From NCBI RefSeq assembly GCF_028807635.1, contig NZ_JARBAX010000001.1:4265501-4329500 (forward strand): 64,000 bases of DNA. The letters are read 5' to 3'. Made by a program: the position numbers and the translations under genes. Below are positions 1 to 8,067 of this stretch, one piece after another. How positions within the stretch are numbered: position 1 is the stretch's first letter; every line of letters begins with the position of its first letter. The notes beneath the pieces are model-generated. The model was not told the origin of the DNA and searched no databases. It was given only the letters and a program-made list of their open reading frames with translations. This DNA comes from Streptomyces spiramyceticus. Lineage in GTDB: Bacteria > Actinomycetota > Actinomycetes > Streptomycetales > Streptomycetaceae.

Positions 1-51
1 CAGATCGCTGACATGCCTGTGGCAGCCATCGAGATCTCCGATGGCGAGTGA
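1..51 (+). CDS. C-terminal end of an unidentified protein (partial)
   Basis: The first 17 codons read openly in frame 1 and end in TGA at 49-51, giving a tail QIADMPVAAIEISDGE. Codon use (GAC, GTG, GCC, ATC, GAG) fits a real Streptomyces gene. It overlaps the next gene's ATG at 41 by 11 bases, which suggests translational coupling. The family cannot be identified from 16 residues. In other streptomycetes OmpA-domain genes of the following type can sit at the end of Tad/Flp pilus clusters, so this could be the end of such a cluster; that is inference only. Confidence 0.4.
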   Translation, partial: QIADMPVAAIEISDGE

Positions 52-718
52 CGCCATGTCCTTCACTTTCTCGCCGAGCCGTGTCGCCTGCCTCGCTTCG
101 GCAACACTCACCGCAGCACTCCTGGTCACCGGCTTCAGTGCCACGAATGCCCACGCCGATCCCGACCCAAGCGCGCCCCCGGGCAGCACGACGTCGTCGC
201 CACCGCCAACGGTCGATGGCAATTCACCTGGGCTCAAGCTGGGCGACGGTTCAACCCTCGCCCCTGCCCGCGTACTCGACATCAAGTCCGTAGTAGAAGA
301 CCTGGGCGGCGAAGAACGTCGCGAAGACACCAACTCCGACGTCAAGTTCGCCCTCCAGGCCGAAGTCCTCTTCGGCAAGGACAGCGCGAAGCTGAACTCC
401 GAGGCCGCCTCCCGTATCAAGGCCATCGCCGACGAGATCACCGCCCAGAAGGCAACCAAGATCCGTGTCTTCGGCTTCACCGACGACCTCGGCTCGTACG
501 AACACGGCAAGGTGCTTTCCAAGAAGCGCGCGGACGCTGTCCAGCAGGAGCTGAACAAGTCTCTCGACTCCAACGTCACCTTCGAGATCCGCGGCTACAG
601 CGAGGACTATCCGATCGCCGACAACGACTCGGAAGAAGGCCGCAAGAAGAACCGGCGAGTGGAGGTCTCGTTCCCGCGCGGCGACGCGCCCGACGCCAGC
701 CCGAGCAGCCAGACGTAG
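41..718 (+). CDS. Exported OmpA-family domain protein
   Basis: 225 aa. Residues 1-39 look like a Sec signal peptide (hydrophobic LASATLTAALLVTGFSA, then NAHA before DPDP). A Pro/Ser/Thr-rich linker follows (about 40-65). The C-terminal 115 residues match the OmpA peptidoglycan-binding fold: EVLFGKDSAKLN, then GFTDDLGSYEHGKVLSKKRADAV, then a terminal NRRVEVSF, where family members bind diaminopimelate through conserved Asp and Arg. The probable role is a non-covalent link between an exported assembly and the cell wall. ATG 41 overlaps the preceding stop; ATG 56 is an alternative and would leave the signal peptide intact. No transmembrane segment other than the leader is visible. Confidence 0.85.
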   Translation: MASDAMSFTFSPSRVACLASATLTAALLVTGFSATNAHADPDPSAPPGSTTSSPPPTVDGNSPGLKLGDGSTLAPARVLDIKSVVEDLGGEERREDTNSDVKFALQAEVLFGKDSAKLNSEAASRIKAIADEITAQKATKIRVFGFTDDLGSYEHGKVLSKKRADAVQQELNKSLDSNVTFEIRGYSEDYPIADNDSEEGRKKNRRVEVSFPRGDAPDASPSSQT

Positions 719-805
719 GGGCGATATCGGCGTGAGTGGGTGCTTGGGCCGCCGGGCCCGGCCGGCGTCAGGTCGGCCGAGAGCGCGGCGGCCTTCGTGT
801 TGCCC

Positions 806-1222
806 TCAGACGCCGACGGCTCGTACTCGATCGCCGCAGAGCTTGTTGATGTCGTCCACGTCCGAGGTGACGACAATCCGTGGACCTGTGTACCCCAGCG
901 CTGTGGCTGCCACGACGGAGTCGATGGCGTACTTGTGTCCGTGGAGGTTCGCGTTGCGGAGCAGGTCGATGGCCTGCCACGTGATCGCCTCCGTGACAGG
1001 CAGCACCTCCAGGCGGGATACGTGCCACCGGAGCCGGTCCATGCGGATCTTCGAATGCCAGGCTTCGATCAGAGTCAGATTGCTGACGGCGACCAAGGCG
1101 TCCTTGGACTGAGCGGCGCGAATGAGCCCGGTAACCCGCGGATCGCTGTCTATGAACTTGCTGAGCCCCTCGGAGTCGAGGAGAACAATGCCGTGACTCA
1201 GCTGGCCTGCTCCGCGTCCCAC
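806..1222 (-). CDS. PIN-domain protein, VapC-like toxin
   Basis: About 138 aa from GTG 1222, which overlaps the upstream antitoxin gene by 25 bases. PIN-domain acidic residues are visible in order: GIVLLDSEGL near the N-terminus, LTLIEAWHSK in the middle, then HKYAIDSVVAATAL and VTSDVDDINKL near the C-terminus. PIN proteins of the VapC group are Mg2+-dependent RNases that cut tRNA or rRNA and are held inactive by their cognate antitoxin. The RHH-type gene directly upstream and overlapping supports a type II toxin-antitoxin pair. A decayed copy of the C-terminal half lies at 8918-9070. No ATG is available at the expected start, so the exact N-terminus is uncertain. Confidence 0.8.
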   Translation of the reverse strand: MGRGAGQLSHGIVLLDSEGLSKFIDSDPRVTGLIRAAQSKDALVAVSNLTLIEAWHSKIRMDRLRWHVSRLEVLPVTEAITWQAIDLLRNANLHGHKYAIDSVVAATALGYTGPRIVVTSDVDDINKLCGDRVRAVGV

Positions 1223-1527
1223 TCGGTGTCCCCCTCCGGCATAGGCTCCGCGTGTTCCTGTGCGGACAATGCTTCCGCTTCCCGGAACATTTCTGCGGCC
1301 CATTCCTGGACGTCCGGGGAGGGCGGGCCGATCTCCGCCTCCTTGGCCTGTAGCAGCTCTTCCAGCAGGTCGCGCTGTATCTGCCGTTCGACGGCCGCGC
1401 TGATGTAGGCCGAGAAGCCACGGGATCCGACGCGTGCCTTCACGGCCGCGATCCGGCCGGCCGGCATGGAAACGCTGACCTTCTGGGCGGGTCCCTCGTC
1501 CGGGCCGTACTGCACGGGAGTGTCCAT
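1198..1527 (-). CDS. RHH/CopG-like antitoxin of the PIN pair
   Basis: 109 aa. Residues 15-50 (KVSVSMPAGRIAAVKARV, then SRGFSAYISAAVERQIQRD) look like a ribbon-helix-helix DNA-binding segment: a short beta strand with alternating hydrophobic residues followed by two helices. The acidic tail (EAEIGPPSPDVQEWAAEMF onward, rich in Glu) is the expected toxin-neutralising part. It is the first gene of a two-gene operon; its last 25 bases overlap the PIN gene. Antitoxins of this type usually repress their own promoter, which would lie at about 1530-1600. No exact operator was recognised. Confidence 0.75.
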   Translation of the reverse strand: MDTPVQYGPDEGPAQKVSVSMPAGRIAAVKARVGSRGFSAYISAAVERQIQRDLLEELLQAKEAEIGPPSPDVQEWAAEMFREAEALSAQEHAEPMPEGDTEWDAEQAS

Positions 1528-1762
1528 GAGGCGAGAGTAGCAAAGTATGTGGCAAATGCACTGTCGGGTGCCGACGGGACTCGGGTGCCGACCCGGACCG
1601 GCCGGGCGCGATCAGAATAGAGCTCTTGGTCGTTGTTAGCTGATGCATGCGGCGAGGCGGGCGAGGGTGGGGCCGACGCCGGCGTCTGGAGGCTCTGCAT
1701 CCCGGGGCGCTGTGAGGCGCAGGCTGGGTTCTTGGTTGGCGCTGTCGGGTTAGCGTCTTGGC

Positions 1763-2281
1763 ATGACCACAGAGAGCGCCTCCGTGCTGGTCGACATGCG
1801 GAAGTACGACGGCAGCCTGAGCGCGCAGTGGACCGCTGACCGGCTCGGTGAGGACGAGTATGGCGTGTGGTTGGGCACGGCGCAGGGTGTCCCCATCGGT
1901 TCGGCCACGGGCGGCTGGACAAGCCGGTTCGCGTACGTGATGTTGGTCCCGCGTGGTCAATGGTGGACGGCCACGTTCTGTGCGGACCCAGGCCCCGAGA
2001 TGTACTGCGACGTGTGCACGGTGCCCGAGTGGAACGCGGACGGGACCGTCCTGCGCACGGTGGACCTCGATCTCGATGTCGTGCGGCCTCGTGGCGGCGG
2101 GGCCCGTATCGAGGACGAGGACGAGTTCGCCGAACACCGAGTGCGCTACGGCTACCCCGACAGCGTCATCGGCAAGGCCCGGCAGACCTGCGAGTGGTTG
2201 ATGGAGGCGGGCTGTCGCGATGGTGATGGCGTCGAACCCTTCGCCTCGGTGTACCGCTACTGGCTCGGCCTCATCGGGTAG
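1763..2281 (+). CDS. DUF402-domain protein
   Basis: 172 aa. The diagnostic part is in residues 65-150: WWTATFCADPG, then TVDLDLDVVRP and IEDEDEFAEHRVRYGYP, the Asp/Glu cluster that binds divalent metal in DUF402/FomD-type proteins, some of which are nucleoside phosphate hydrolases. The substrate here is unknown. No leader or membrane segment. ATG 1763 is the only reasonable start. It stands alone, with the toxin-antitoxin pair transcribed away from it. A second DUF402 protein of a different subgroup lies at 40075-40743. Confidence 0.75.
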   Translation: MTTESASVLVDMRKYDGSLSAQWTADRLGEDEYGVWLGTAQGVPIGSATGGWTSRFAYVMLVPRGQWWTATFCADPGPEMYCDVCTVPEWNADGTVLRTVDLDLDVVRPRGGGARIEDEDEFAEHRVRYGYPDSVIGKARQTCEWLMEAGCRDGDGVEPFASVYRYWLGLIG

Positions 2282-2302
2282 GCCGGGGCGCGGTGTTATC
2301 CG

Positions 2303-2413
2303 ATGCGCGCCGTCCACGGACTGTTTTGCACCGAAGGCGAGCTGGGCAACCCTATCGACCAGCACCTCTCCGACGTGCTGGGCTCCGAGGACGACGAAGA
2401 CGACGAGGAGTAG
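2303..2413 (+). CDS. Possible 36-residue acidic small protein or gene relic
   Basis: An open frame from ATG 2303 to TAG 2411-2413 reads MRAVHGLFCTEGELG, ends with SEDDEDDEE and has the GC-rich third positions seen in genuine genes here. It starts 21 bases after the DUF402 stop. The very acidic tail resembles the natural end of a protein, so it may be a small gene or the 3' remnant of a longer one. No family recognised and no clear ribosome binding site. Confidence 0.3.
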   Translation: MRAVHGLFCTEGELGNPIDQHLSDVLGSEDDEDDEE

Positions 2414-2457
2414 CCGGGGTGCCGCCGCGACAAGCCCTAGCAGGTTGGGGGGTGAGG

Positions 2458-2649
2458 TCAGAGCAGGTGGTCGGTCTTGCCTGCCTTGATGTCCCGGATC
2501 ATGTTGCGCAGAGCGTCTTGGCTGTCGGTGAGGTAGCGGTCCTCCTTGCCGAGGATGGCGATGTAGCCGTTGCCTTGCCCGTCGGTGCCGAGACGGAAGC
2601 AGCTGGCTCCCTCGCCGCAGAACGGCTCTTCCCACGTGATGTCCGGCAT
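2458..2649 (-). CDS. Small DUF397-like partner protein
   Basis: 63 aa, MPDITWEEPFCGEGASCFRLG..., ending DIKAGKTDHLL. Size, Trp-Glu-x-Pro-x-Cys start, the two Cys and the position directly behind an XRE/DUF5753 regulator match the small DUF397-type proteins that accompany WhiJ-like regulators in streptomycetes. In those systems the small protein is thought to bind the regulator and relieve repression. The gap to the upstream regulator gene is 11 bases, so they are probably co-transcribed. The match to DUF397 is by layout and general pattern, not by an exact motif. Confidence 0.65.
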   Translation of the reverse strand: MPDITWEEPFCGEGASCFRLGTDGQGNGYIAILGKEDRYLTDSQDALRNMIRDIKAGKTDHLL

Positions 2650-2660
2650 GGAGATCCTCC

Positions 2661-3512
2661 TCAGATGTGACGTGCGATGTCGTGGATGAAGTCCCGCGAC
2701 GCCTCAGGTGACAGCGCGATCCGCTCCATCCAGTCCAGATGCGCACGGTACTTCGCCAACTGGGCCTCGCCGTAGAGGAAATCGGGACCGTGTGCGCTGT
2801 CGATCTGGACGGTGTCCAGTTGCGCGACCGGCCCTTCGGCGTAGTTGACCGTCTGCCCAGCACCAGGGAAGGCTCCGGCCTGGAATGGGATGACCAGCAG
2901 GCTGATGTGTTCCCGCTCGGACAGCGCGAGCAGGTGCTCAAGCTGGGCGCGTGCGACGACCGGGCCGCCGAACTGCATGCGCAGGGCTGCCTCGTGTATG
3001 ACGCCGACGTACTCGGGAGAGAAGTTGCCCTCCAGGACTTGTTGGCGCTCCACTCGGTGCGCCAAACGCAGGGCGACTTCGTGCTCTGGCAGGGGTGGAA
3101 CCACCACACGGAAGACAGCCAGGGCGTGATCGCTGGTCTGGAGTATCCCGGGGATGTGGACGGAATGAGCCGACCGCATACGCGAGGCGTTGGCCTCCAA
3201 CTCGGCGATGTCCAGCAGGCCGGACGGAAGCGAGCCGCGGTACCGCTCCCACCAGCCTCGCTTCTGCGGCCCCGTCATCTCGACCAGAGCATCGATGTAC
3301 TTCTCGTCCGCACAGTCGCAATTGCAAGCGAGGGTGCGCAGCCGCTCCTCGCTGATCGCGCGAATCCCCTGCTCAATGTTCGAGATCTTGGAGCGGTCGA
3401 CGCCGAGCAGCCCGGCCGCGACTTCGGCGGACATTCCCGCTGACGTACGCATCTTCCGCACCTCGGCTCCCAGGCGCTTCTGGCGTTCTGTCGGGGAGAC
3501 TCTCGCAGCCAT
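2661..3512 (-). CDS. XRE-family regulator with DUF5753 domain (WhiJ-like)
   Basis: 283 aa. Residues 15-70 form the helix-turn-helix: RLGAEVRKMRTSAGMSAEV, then LLGVDRSKISNIEQGIRAI. From about residue 95 the DUF5753 ligand/partner domain follows, with the typical YIPGILQT-like block (here HIPGILQTSDHALA), RVERQQVLEG, GGPVVARAQLEHLL and VAQLDTVQIDSAHGPDFL. The gene sits between a DUF397-like gene downstream and a divergently transcribed ATPase-like gene, the standard trio of WhiJ/AbaA-type developmental regulators. It probably binds the 290-base divergent region at 3513-3803. Confidence 0.85.
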   Translation of the reverse strand: MAARVSPTERQKRLGAEVRKMRTSAGMSAEVAAGLLGVDRSKISNIEQGIRAISEERLRTLACNCDCADEKYIDALVEMTGPQKRGWWERYRGSLPSGLLDIAELEANASRMRSAHSVHIPGILQTSDHALAVFRVVVPPLPEHEVALRLAHRVERQQVLEGNFSPEYVGVIHEAALRMQFGGPVVARAQLEHLLALSEREHISLLVIPFQAGAFPGAGQTVNYAEGPVAQLDTVQIDSAHGPDFLYGEAQLAKYRAHLDWMERIALSPEASRDFIHDIARHI

Positions 3513-3803
3513 GACACTCCCTTTCCTTTTGCGTACCCGTGCAGTCTGCCGTGCGGCTGCGATGTCGGGACACGCAGGGGCTCAAAATTCCCGATTGGGT
3601 GGCCAATGTGTCCCGTCGCGCCCTACAGTGAGTAATGCACCGCTCACGCAAATGAGTTGAGTCGAAGTGCATCGCGCGGTCCTGCCCGCAACCTCCTGCC
3701 CTGGGAGGGGCGGTCCCGCGTCAGGGAGACAGGCCACCACTCATCACCGGTCCCGTACCACCGCGTGAGCCACCCGCCCCCACCAAGGGAGTCGACGCCG
3801 ACC

Positions 3804-4286
3804 ATGCCTCCGCACATCCGCACCGCGCTCTGCCCCGTCAGCGCCGAGCCCCGGACCGGCCCGTACCTGCGGCGCCGCCGCCCCGACGACGGGCTCGCGC
3901 TCAGCCTCACCGTGCCGTGCGTACCCCGCAGCGCCGCCATCGTCCGTAACGCGATGACGTCCGCACTACACGCCCACAGCCTCGACCGCTACGGCCTGCC
4001 CGCGACAGTCGCCGCCACCGAACTCGTGTTGACCGCAACGAAGTTGACGCCCGAGGAGGACCTCTACCTCTCCCTCCGCCACCGCGACAACGCACTCCGC
4101 CTGGTCGTCTGGGACCAGCACCCGCATCACGCCAGCCCCGTCGCGGTATCCCTCTGCGAGGAACGGCGGCGACGTTCCCTCTGGCTGCTCGCTGCGGTGG
4201 TTGAGGACTGGGGTGGTGACTGGGGCGTCGGCGAGGCGCGCCCGCCGCACAGCGGTACCAAGTCATGGGTCGTACTGCCCCGTTGA
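3804..4286 (+). CDS. HATPase-like protein of the WhiJ-type trio, degenerate ATP site
   Basis: About 160 aa from ATG 3804, preceded by AGGGAG at suitable distance; the frame is open further upstream but without coding character. The fold resembles the single-domain GHKL ATPases (anti-sigma-like) found next to XRE/DUF397 genes: PRSAAIVRNAMTSAL, then TVAATELVLTATKLTPEEDL, LRLVVWDQHP and a C-terminal SGTKSWVVLPR. In ordinary members the N-box reads ELVTNA; here it reads ELVLTATKL, so the Mg2+/ATP-binding Asn is replaced. The Gly-rich ATP lid is also not visible. It may act by protein binding only. Confidence 0.65.
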   Translation: MPPHIRTALCPVSAEPRTGPYLRRRRPDDGLALSLTVPCVPRSAAIVRNAMTSALHAHSLDRYGLPATVAATELVLTATKLTPEEDLYLSLRHRDNALRLVVWDQHPHHASPVAVSLCEERRRRSLWLLAAVVEDWGGDWGVGEARPPHSGTKSWVVLPR

Positions 4287-4400
4287 TCGCCGTGAACGGC
4301 ATCATCATGGCCGGTCCGCAGCGCAATCGACGCGGCGTCGCGGACCGGCCATACGCGTATACCCTCGCGCTCACGCGCCCCCAACCGGCATGATCGGCCG

Positions 4401-4916
4401 ATGACTTGGACCGCACCCGACGCAATCCGCACCGACGGCCCCCTCGCAGCGAACGAGCGCGTCATGCTCGAAGGGTTCCTCGGCTGGTACCGCAGCACAC
4501 TGCTGCAAAAGTGCGCCGGCCTTACGGGCGAACAGCTCGCCGTCGCATCCGTACCGCCGTCCAACCTCACCCTGCTCGGGATCCTGCGCCACATGGCGAA
4601 GGTCGAACGCACCTGGTTCCGCCAGCGGTTCGCCGGTGAGGCGCTCGATCCGATGTACGAGCCGACGCAGGGGAAGGACGCCGACTTCGAGGTCCTGGAG
4701 TCGGCGAAGGCCTGCGACGACTACGCCCGCCTTGTCGAGGAGTGCCGCCTGGCGGACGCGGCTGCCGCAGGGGCGTCGCTCGACGACACCTTTACGCACG
4801 GCGGCGAGGTGTACTCGCTGCGCCTCGTCTACATCCACATGATCGCGGAGTACGCCCGCCACATCGGCCACGCGGACCTGCTGCGCGAACGCGTCGACGG
4901 CGTTACCGGAGCCTGA
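4401..4916 (+). CDS. DinB-family (DUF664) protein
   Basis: 171 aa four-helix-bundle protein. Recognisable parts: MLEGFLGWYRSTLLQKCAGLT, then TLLGILRHMAKVERTWFRQRF (first metal His in LRHM), and VYIHMIAEYARHIGHADLL with the His triad remainder (HM...RHIGHAD). DinB/DUF664 proteins bind a divalent metal and many are thiol-dependent S-transferases (bacillithiol or mycothiol), others of unknown role. In an actinomycete mycothiol would be the likely thiol, but substrate is unknown. Stand-alone gene; the ATG at 4401 gives full-length protein. Confidence 0.8.
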   Translation: MTWTAPDAIRTDGPLAANERVMLEGFLGWYRSTLLQKCAGLTGEQLAVASVPPSNLTLLGILRHMAKVERTWFRQRFAGEALDPMYEPTQGKDADFEVLESAKACDDYARLVEECRLADAAAAGASLDDTFTHGGEVYSLRLVYIHMIAEYARHIGHADLLRERVDGVTGA

Positions 4917-4936
4917 GTCTGGTCCGGGTCTGACCG

Positions 4937-5374
4937 CTACTGGGCTGCGGCCGGGGCGGGAACCAGGCCGTCGGCGACGAGGCCCGCCAGTACCGCCGCC
5001 CCCAGGGCGTGAACCGCTGACTGCGGGCGCACCATCACCGTGAACTCCCTGATCAGGCCCGCCTCGTCGAAGTGCAGCAGGTCGATGCCGTGGATCGCCT
5101 TGCCGTCCACCACGGTCCTGAAGAGCAGCACGGCGGACGGGCTCGCCGTGCCGTCCGCACTCGTCTCGGCCGTGCCGTCGAACTCCCCGACGTACCGGAA
5201 ATCCTCGAAGGTGCGCAGCAGTACGCCGAAGAGCCCCATCACCATCGGCCTGCCCTCGAAGGGCGTGAACTTCACCGGGCTGTAGAGGCGGATGTCCGGC
5301 GTGAACAGGCCCTCCAGCGCCGCGAGATCACCCTTCTCGATCGCGGTGCGGAAGCGTTCGACGGTCTTCTCCAT
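4937..5374 (-). CDS. NTF2/SnoaL-like protein
   Basis: 145 aa from ATG 5374. It begins MEKTVERFRTAIEKGDLAAL and continues LFTPDIRLYSPVKFTPFEGR, a pattern typical for the NTF2-like alpha+beta cone (helix, small residue turn, then beta strands with VxFxGR). Such proteins are isomerases, hydrolases or binding proteins; no catalytic assignment is possible. The gene is transcribed away from the PadR-type regulator at 5487, sharing a 112-base divergent promoter region, so it is a likely target of that regulator. Confidence 0.7.
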   Translation of the reverse strand: MEKTVERFRTAIEKGDLAALEGLFTPDIRLYSPVKFTPFEGRPMVMGLFGVLLRTFEDFRYVGEFDGTAETSADGTASPSAVLLFRTVVDGKAIHGIDLLHFDEAGLIREFTVMVRPQSAVHALGAAVLAGLVADGLVPAPAAAQ

Positions 5375-5486
5375 GAACCTCACCCCAAACTTCCTATACT
5401 CAAGAATCTGACTAGTCACTTTCTTGAGTAAGATGATGCAGGGGTCGACGCAGAAATGGAAGACGGAACACAGGAACGGGGATCCG
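5375..5486. promoter_or_regulatory. Divergent promoter region, NTF2-like gene / PadR
   Basis: AT-rich relative to its surroundings (TTCCTATACTCAAGAATCT and GACTAGTCACTTTCTTGAG). It contains TACTCAAGAA and TTTCTTGAGTA, a pair of inverted half sites (ACTCAAGAA / TTCTTGAGT) around 5397-5432. A PadR dimer could bind this inverted repeat and control both divergent genes; this is inference from arrangement. Confidence 0.45.
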
Positions 5487-6080
5487 ATGGCCTTGCGACA
5501 TGCCGTACTGGCAGCACTGCTGGTCGGCGACGGAGACGACAAGCGCAGTGAGTGCAGCGGGTACCAGCTCGCCAAGGCGTTCGACGTCGGCGTAGCGAAC
5601 TTCTGGCATGCCCTGCCCCAGCAGCTGTACGCCGAGCTGGCCAAGCTGGAGAAAGAAGGGCTGGTCAGCGGCCGAGAGGTGGTCCAGGAGTCGCGCCCCA
5701 ACAAGCGGCTGTTCCACGTCACCGACGCCGGCCTCGCCGAGCTGGAAGCCTTCGCCGCCGCCCCTTCGAAGCCGTCGTTCATCCGCGACGACCTGCTCGT
5801 CAAGGTCCAGGCAACCGACTCCTTCGCCGACACCGGCCCGGTGATCGAACAGCTCGAAGAGCGCGCATCCATCGCCGAAGCCAAGATCGAGCTCTTCGGC
5901 AAGCTGCTCCGCAAGATGCGCGGCGAGCTCGACGAAGAGGAGTTCCTGCGCAGTGGCGAGCGAGTCGGACCGTACCTGACCTGTCTGCGCGGCCTCTCCC
6001 TCGAACAGGAAACCCGCGACTGGGCCCTGCGCATCGCCGCCGTCCTGCGCGAAAGGCGGACGACCCGTGCCGAACGCTGA
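5487..6080 (+). CDS. PadR-family transcriptional regulator
   Basis: About 197 aa from ATG 5487 (MALRHAVLAALLVGDG). The winged helix occupies residues 1-90: SGYQLAKAFDVGVANFWHALPQQLYAELAKLEKEGLV, with the typical FW..PQQLY recognition motif, then the wing RLFHVTDAGLAELEAF. The C-terminal helical dimerisation part (PadR_C, LLVKVQATDSF onward) follows. PadR proteins are repressors sensing small aromatic or hydrophobic molecules. The stop overlaps the following hydrolase gene by 14 bases, so the two are translated from one mRNA. Confidence 0.88.
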   Translation: MALRHAVLAALLVGDGDDKRSECSGYQLAKAFDVGVANFWHALPQQLYAELAKLEKEGLVSGREVVQESRPNKRLFHVTDAGLAELEAFAAAPSKPSFIRDDLLVKVQATDSFADTGPVIEQLEERASIAEAKIELFGKLLRKMRGELDEEEFLRSGERVGPYLTCLRGLSLEQETRDWALRIAAVLRERRTTRAER

Positions 6081-6885
6081 ACGCACCTTCATCCGTTACG
6101 TCGCCCTCGGCGACAGCCAGACCGAAGGCCTCGGCGACGGCGACGACACCACCGGCCTGCGCGGCTGGGCCGACCGCCTCGCCGAGCACCTCGCGGCCGT
6201 CGATCCCCGCCTCCAGTACGCCAATCTGGCCGTACGGGGCCGCCTCGCCCGGCAGGTCCACGCCGAGCAACTCGTACCCGCCCTCGCCCTGCGCCCCGAC
6301 CTCGCCACCGTCGTCGCCGGGGTCAACGACCTGATGCGGCCCAAGTTCGACGCCGCCGAGGTGGTCGGTCACCTGGAGGCGATGTTCGCCGCTATCGGCG
6401 CGACCGGGGCGCACGTCGCGACGGTCACCTTCCCCGACATCGGGAAGGTCGTGCCGCTCGCCCGTCCCCTGCGCCCACGCGTGTACGAACTCAACTCGCG
6501 CATCCGCGCCGCTGCCGCCCGCCACGGAGTGACGGTCGTCGAAACCGCACAGCACGCCTTCGCCACCGACCCGCGCATCTGGAGCGAGGACCGGCTGCAC
6601 CTCAGCTCCCTCGGCCACGAACGCTTCGCCGCCGCCGCGGCCCACGCCGTACAGCTCCCCGGCAGCGACGACACCTGGACGCGCGCTCTGCCCCAGGGCC
6701 CCGCAGCCCCGACCGGCCTGCGCGCCGCGAACGCCGAACTCCGCTGGCTGGCCGCGTACCTGGGCCCCTGGCTCGCCCGGCGCGTACGCGGCCGGTCCTC
6801 CGGCGACGGCCGCACGGCGAAACGTCCGCAGCTGCTGGCGGTCCCGGTGGATCCCGACGAGCGCACCGGCGGCTTTGCGCGCTGA
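6067..6885 (+). CDS. SGNH/GDSL-family hydrolase
   Basis: 272 aa from GTG 6067. Block I YVALGDSQTEGLGDG carries the nucleophile Ser (GDSQTEG variant of GDSL), block III is VVAGVNDLMRP (Asn of the oxyanion hole), and block V is DRLHLSSLGHERFA with the catalytic Asp and His. No signal peptide, so probably cytoplasmic, acting as an esterase or lipase of unknown substrate. It overlaps the upstream padR by 14 bases. The C-terminal 60 residues are basic and variable (RRVRGRSSGDGRTAKRP). Confidence 0.88.
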   Translation: MPNAERTFIRYVALGDSQTEGLGDGDDTTGLRGWADRLAEHLAAVDPRLQYANLAVRGRLARQVHAEQLVPALALRPDLATVVAGVNDLMRPKFDAAEVVGHLEAMFAAIGATGAHVATVTFPDIGKVVPLARPLRPRVYELNSRIRAAAARHGVTVVETAQHAFATDPRIWSEDRLHLSSLGHERFAAAAAHAVQLPGSDDTWTRALPQGPAAPTGLRAANAELRWLAAYLGPWLARRVRGRSSGDGRTAKRPQLLAVPVDPDERTGGFAR

Positions 6886-6945
6886 GCTACGGCCTGACGG
6901 AACCGTGCCTCCCCCTGCCTCACCCTGCCTCAATGGAGGGGGCGG

Positions 6946-7302
6946 TTACTGGAGGAGGCGCTTACTGAGGAGGTCCCCGAGCGCTGCGAGCTGGAACGCG
7001 ACAAAGAACACGGCGAAGCCCCAGCGCGTACGTCCGCGCAGGGCCAGGGTCGCCGCTCCGACGCCGGCGACTGTGGCAAGGGCGCAGACAGCGACCCAAA
7101 TGCCCATACCCACACCGGCGTTGAGACCCACTGCGACGACTGTCAGAGGGACAACCGACGCCAGCGTCGAGAACGCGGCCAACGCGATGCGCGCCCCCCG
7201 CGCCTTCCGCGCCCGGTCGTCCGCGAGGCCTGACCGCGCCTGCTGCTGAAATCGACCCCGCAGATCGTCAGTGTCCGGCGTTTCCGCGTCCCGTGCAGTC
7301 AT
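6946..7302 (-). CDS. Small membrane protein of unknown function
   Basis: 118 aa. A charged N-terminal 38 residues (RGRFQQQARSGLADDRARKARG) is followed by three hydrophobic segments at about 40-60, 66-87 and 95-110 with a short basic loop ALRGRTRWGF between the last two. No recognised domain. It is convergent with the hydrolase at its 3' side and divergent from the membrane protein at 7366, leaving 63 bases for two promoters. Confidence 0.65.
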   Translation of the reverse strand: MTARDAETPDTDDLRGRFQQQARSGLADDRARKARGARIALAAFSTLASVVPLTVVAVGLNAGVGMGIWVAVCALATVAGVGAATLALRGRTRWGFAVFFVAFQLAALGDLLSKRLLQ

Positions 7303-7365
7303 GGGATGGAGCCTAGGCCCGGCCCTCTGCCGTACGGCTGGAGGGTCTCTCTAGACTCCCTGACC

Positions 7366-8022
7366 ATGACAAGTCCCTACGCGCACGGTCCCGCCCCCAC
7401 CGCCACACTCATACGCATGGGCCGGAGCGCTGCCCGGACCCAGGTTCCGGTCGGAGTCGGCTGCACCGTGGTCGGCGCATTCGCCGCGCTCGGCGGGGTT
7501 GCGGCCATGGCTGGTCTGACCGGGAAGGAACCCAACCCCGGTGGGATTGCGGGCGTCATCATCGGGCTGCTGATCGCCTTCGTCGGCGTCGCCTTCCTGA
7601 CGTCCACCTGGAAGTCCCGGCACACCTTCCTGTGTGTCGACGAGACGGGCCTGTGGATCAGCAACCCCGGAGGCCAGAAGGTCATCCCCTGGGTCACCCT
7701 CGCCGGGGTCGGCCTGCACTGGAGCAGGACGGGAAGCCGCCCCGTGAAGCACTACTCCGTCGAGCTGTTCCCCAACGGTCCCATCGACCGCGATCACCCG
7801 GTCCTGTGGGCCATGGTGCGCGACGAGGAGCCCCTGCGCCCCGACCTGCCGCGACTGCGCTACCGCCTTGTCGCCAACGGCGGTTTTCGAGAGCCCCTGG
7901 TGGCGGCGATCCAGCAGTACGTCCCCCACCTGTGGCTCGGCGAGTCCGAACGCGAGCGCGGCCATCTCGGCCTGCCCGACGTCAAGGGCCATCGGGAGCG
8001 CACGCGTGGCCGTACGCGCTGA
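7366..8022 (+). CDS. Membrane protein with PH-like C-terminal part, unknown function
   Basis: About 218 aa from ATG 7366. Two transmembrane segments (about residues 30-52 and 62-84, GCTVVGAFAALGGVAAMAGL and IIGLLIAFVGVAFL) are followed by a soluble domain: FLCVDETGLWISNPGGQKVIPWVTLAGV, the strand pattern of bacterial PH-like domains. The end reads HLWLGESERERGHLG and then a basic RERTRGRTR tail. The stop region is repeated just downstream and a relic of a second C-terminus follows at 8068. Confidence 0.6.
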   Translation: MTSPYAHGPAPTATLIRMGRSAARTQVPVGVGCTVVGAFAALGGVAAMAGLTGKEPNPGGIAGVIIGLLIAFVGVAFLTSTWKSRHTFLCVDETGLWISNPGGQKVIPWVTLAGVGLHWSRTGSRPVKHYSVELFPNGPIDRDHPVLWAMVRDEEPLRPDLPRLRYRLVANGGFREPLVAAIQQYVPHLWLGESERERGHLGLPDVKGHRERTRGRTR

Positions 8023-8062
8023 CATGCGGCCGTACCTGCTGACGCGTGGCCGTACGCGCTGA
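8006..8062 (+). repeat. Short direct repeat spanning the stop codon of the 7366-8022 gene
   Basis: The motif CGTGGCCGTACGCGCTGA occurs at about 8005-8022 as the end of the coding sequence and again at 8045-8062, with a diverged copy (GCGGCCGTACCTGCTGA) between them. Each copy ends in TGA, so the gene's last codons and stop have been duplicated downstream. Confidence 0.7.
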
Positions 8063-8067
8063 GCAGG

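Noticed and set aside
806..3109. 767-aa minus-strand open frame
   Set aside because: Only its last 138 codons are protein-like (the PIN gene). The rest is the antisense or shifted frame of the regulator, DUF402 and antitoxin genes, favoured by high GC.
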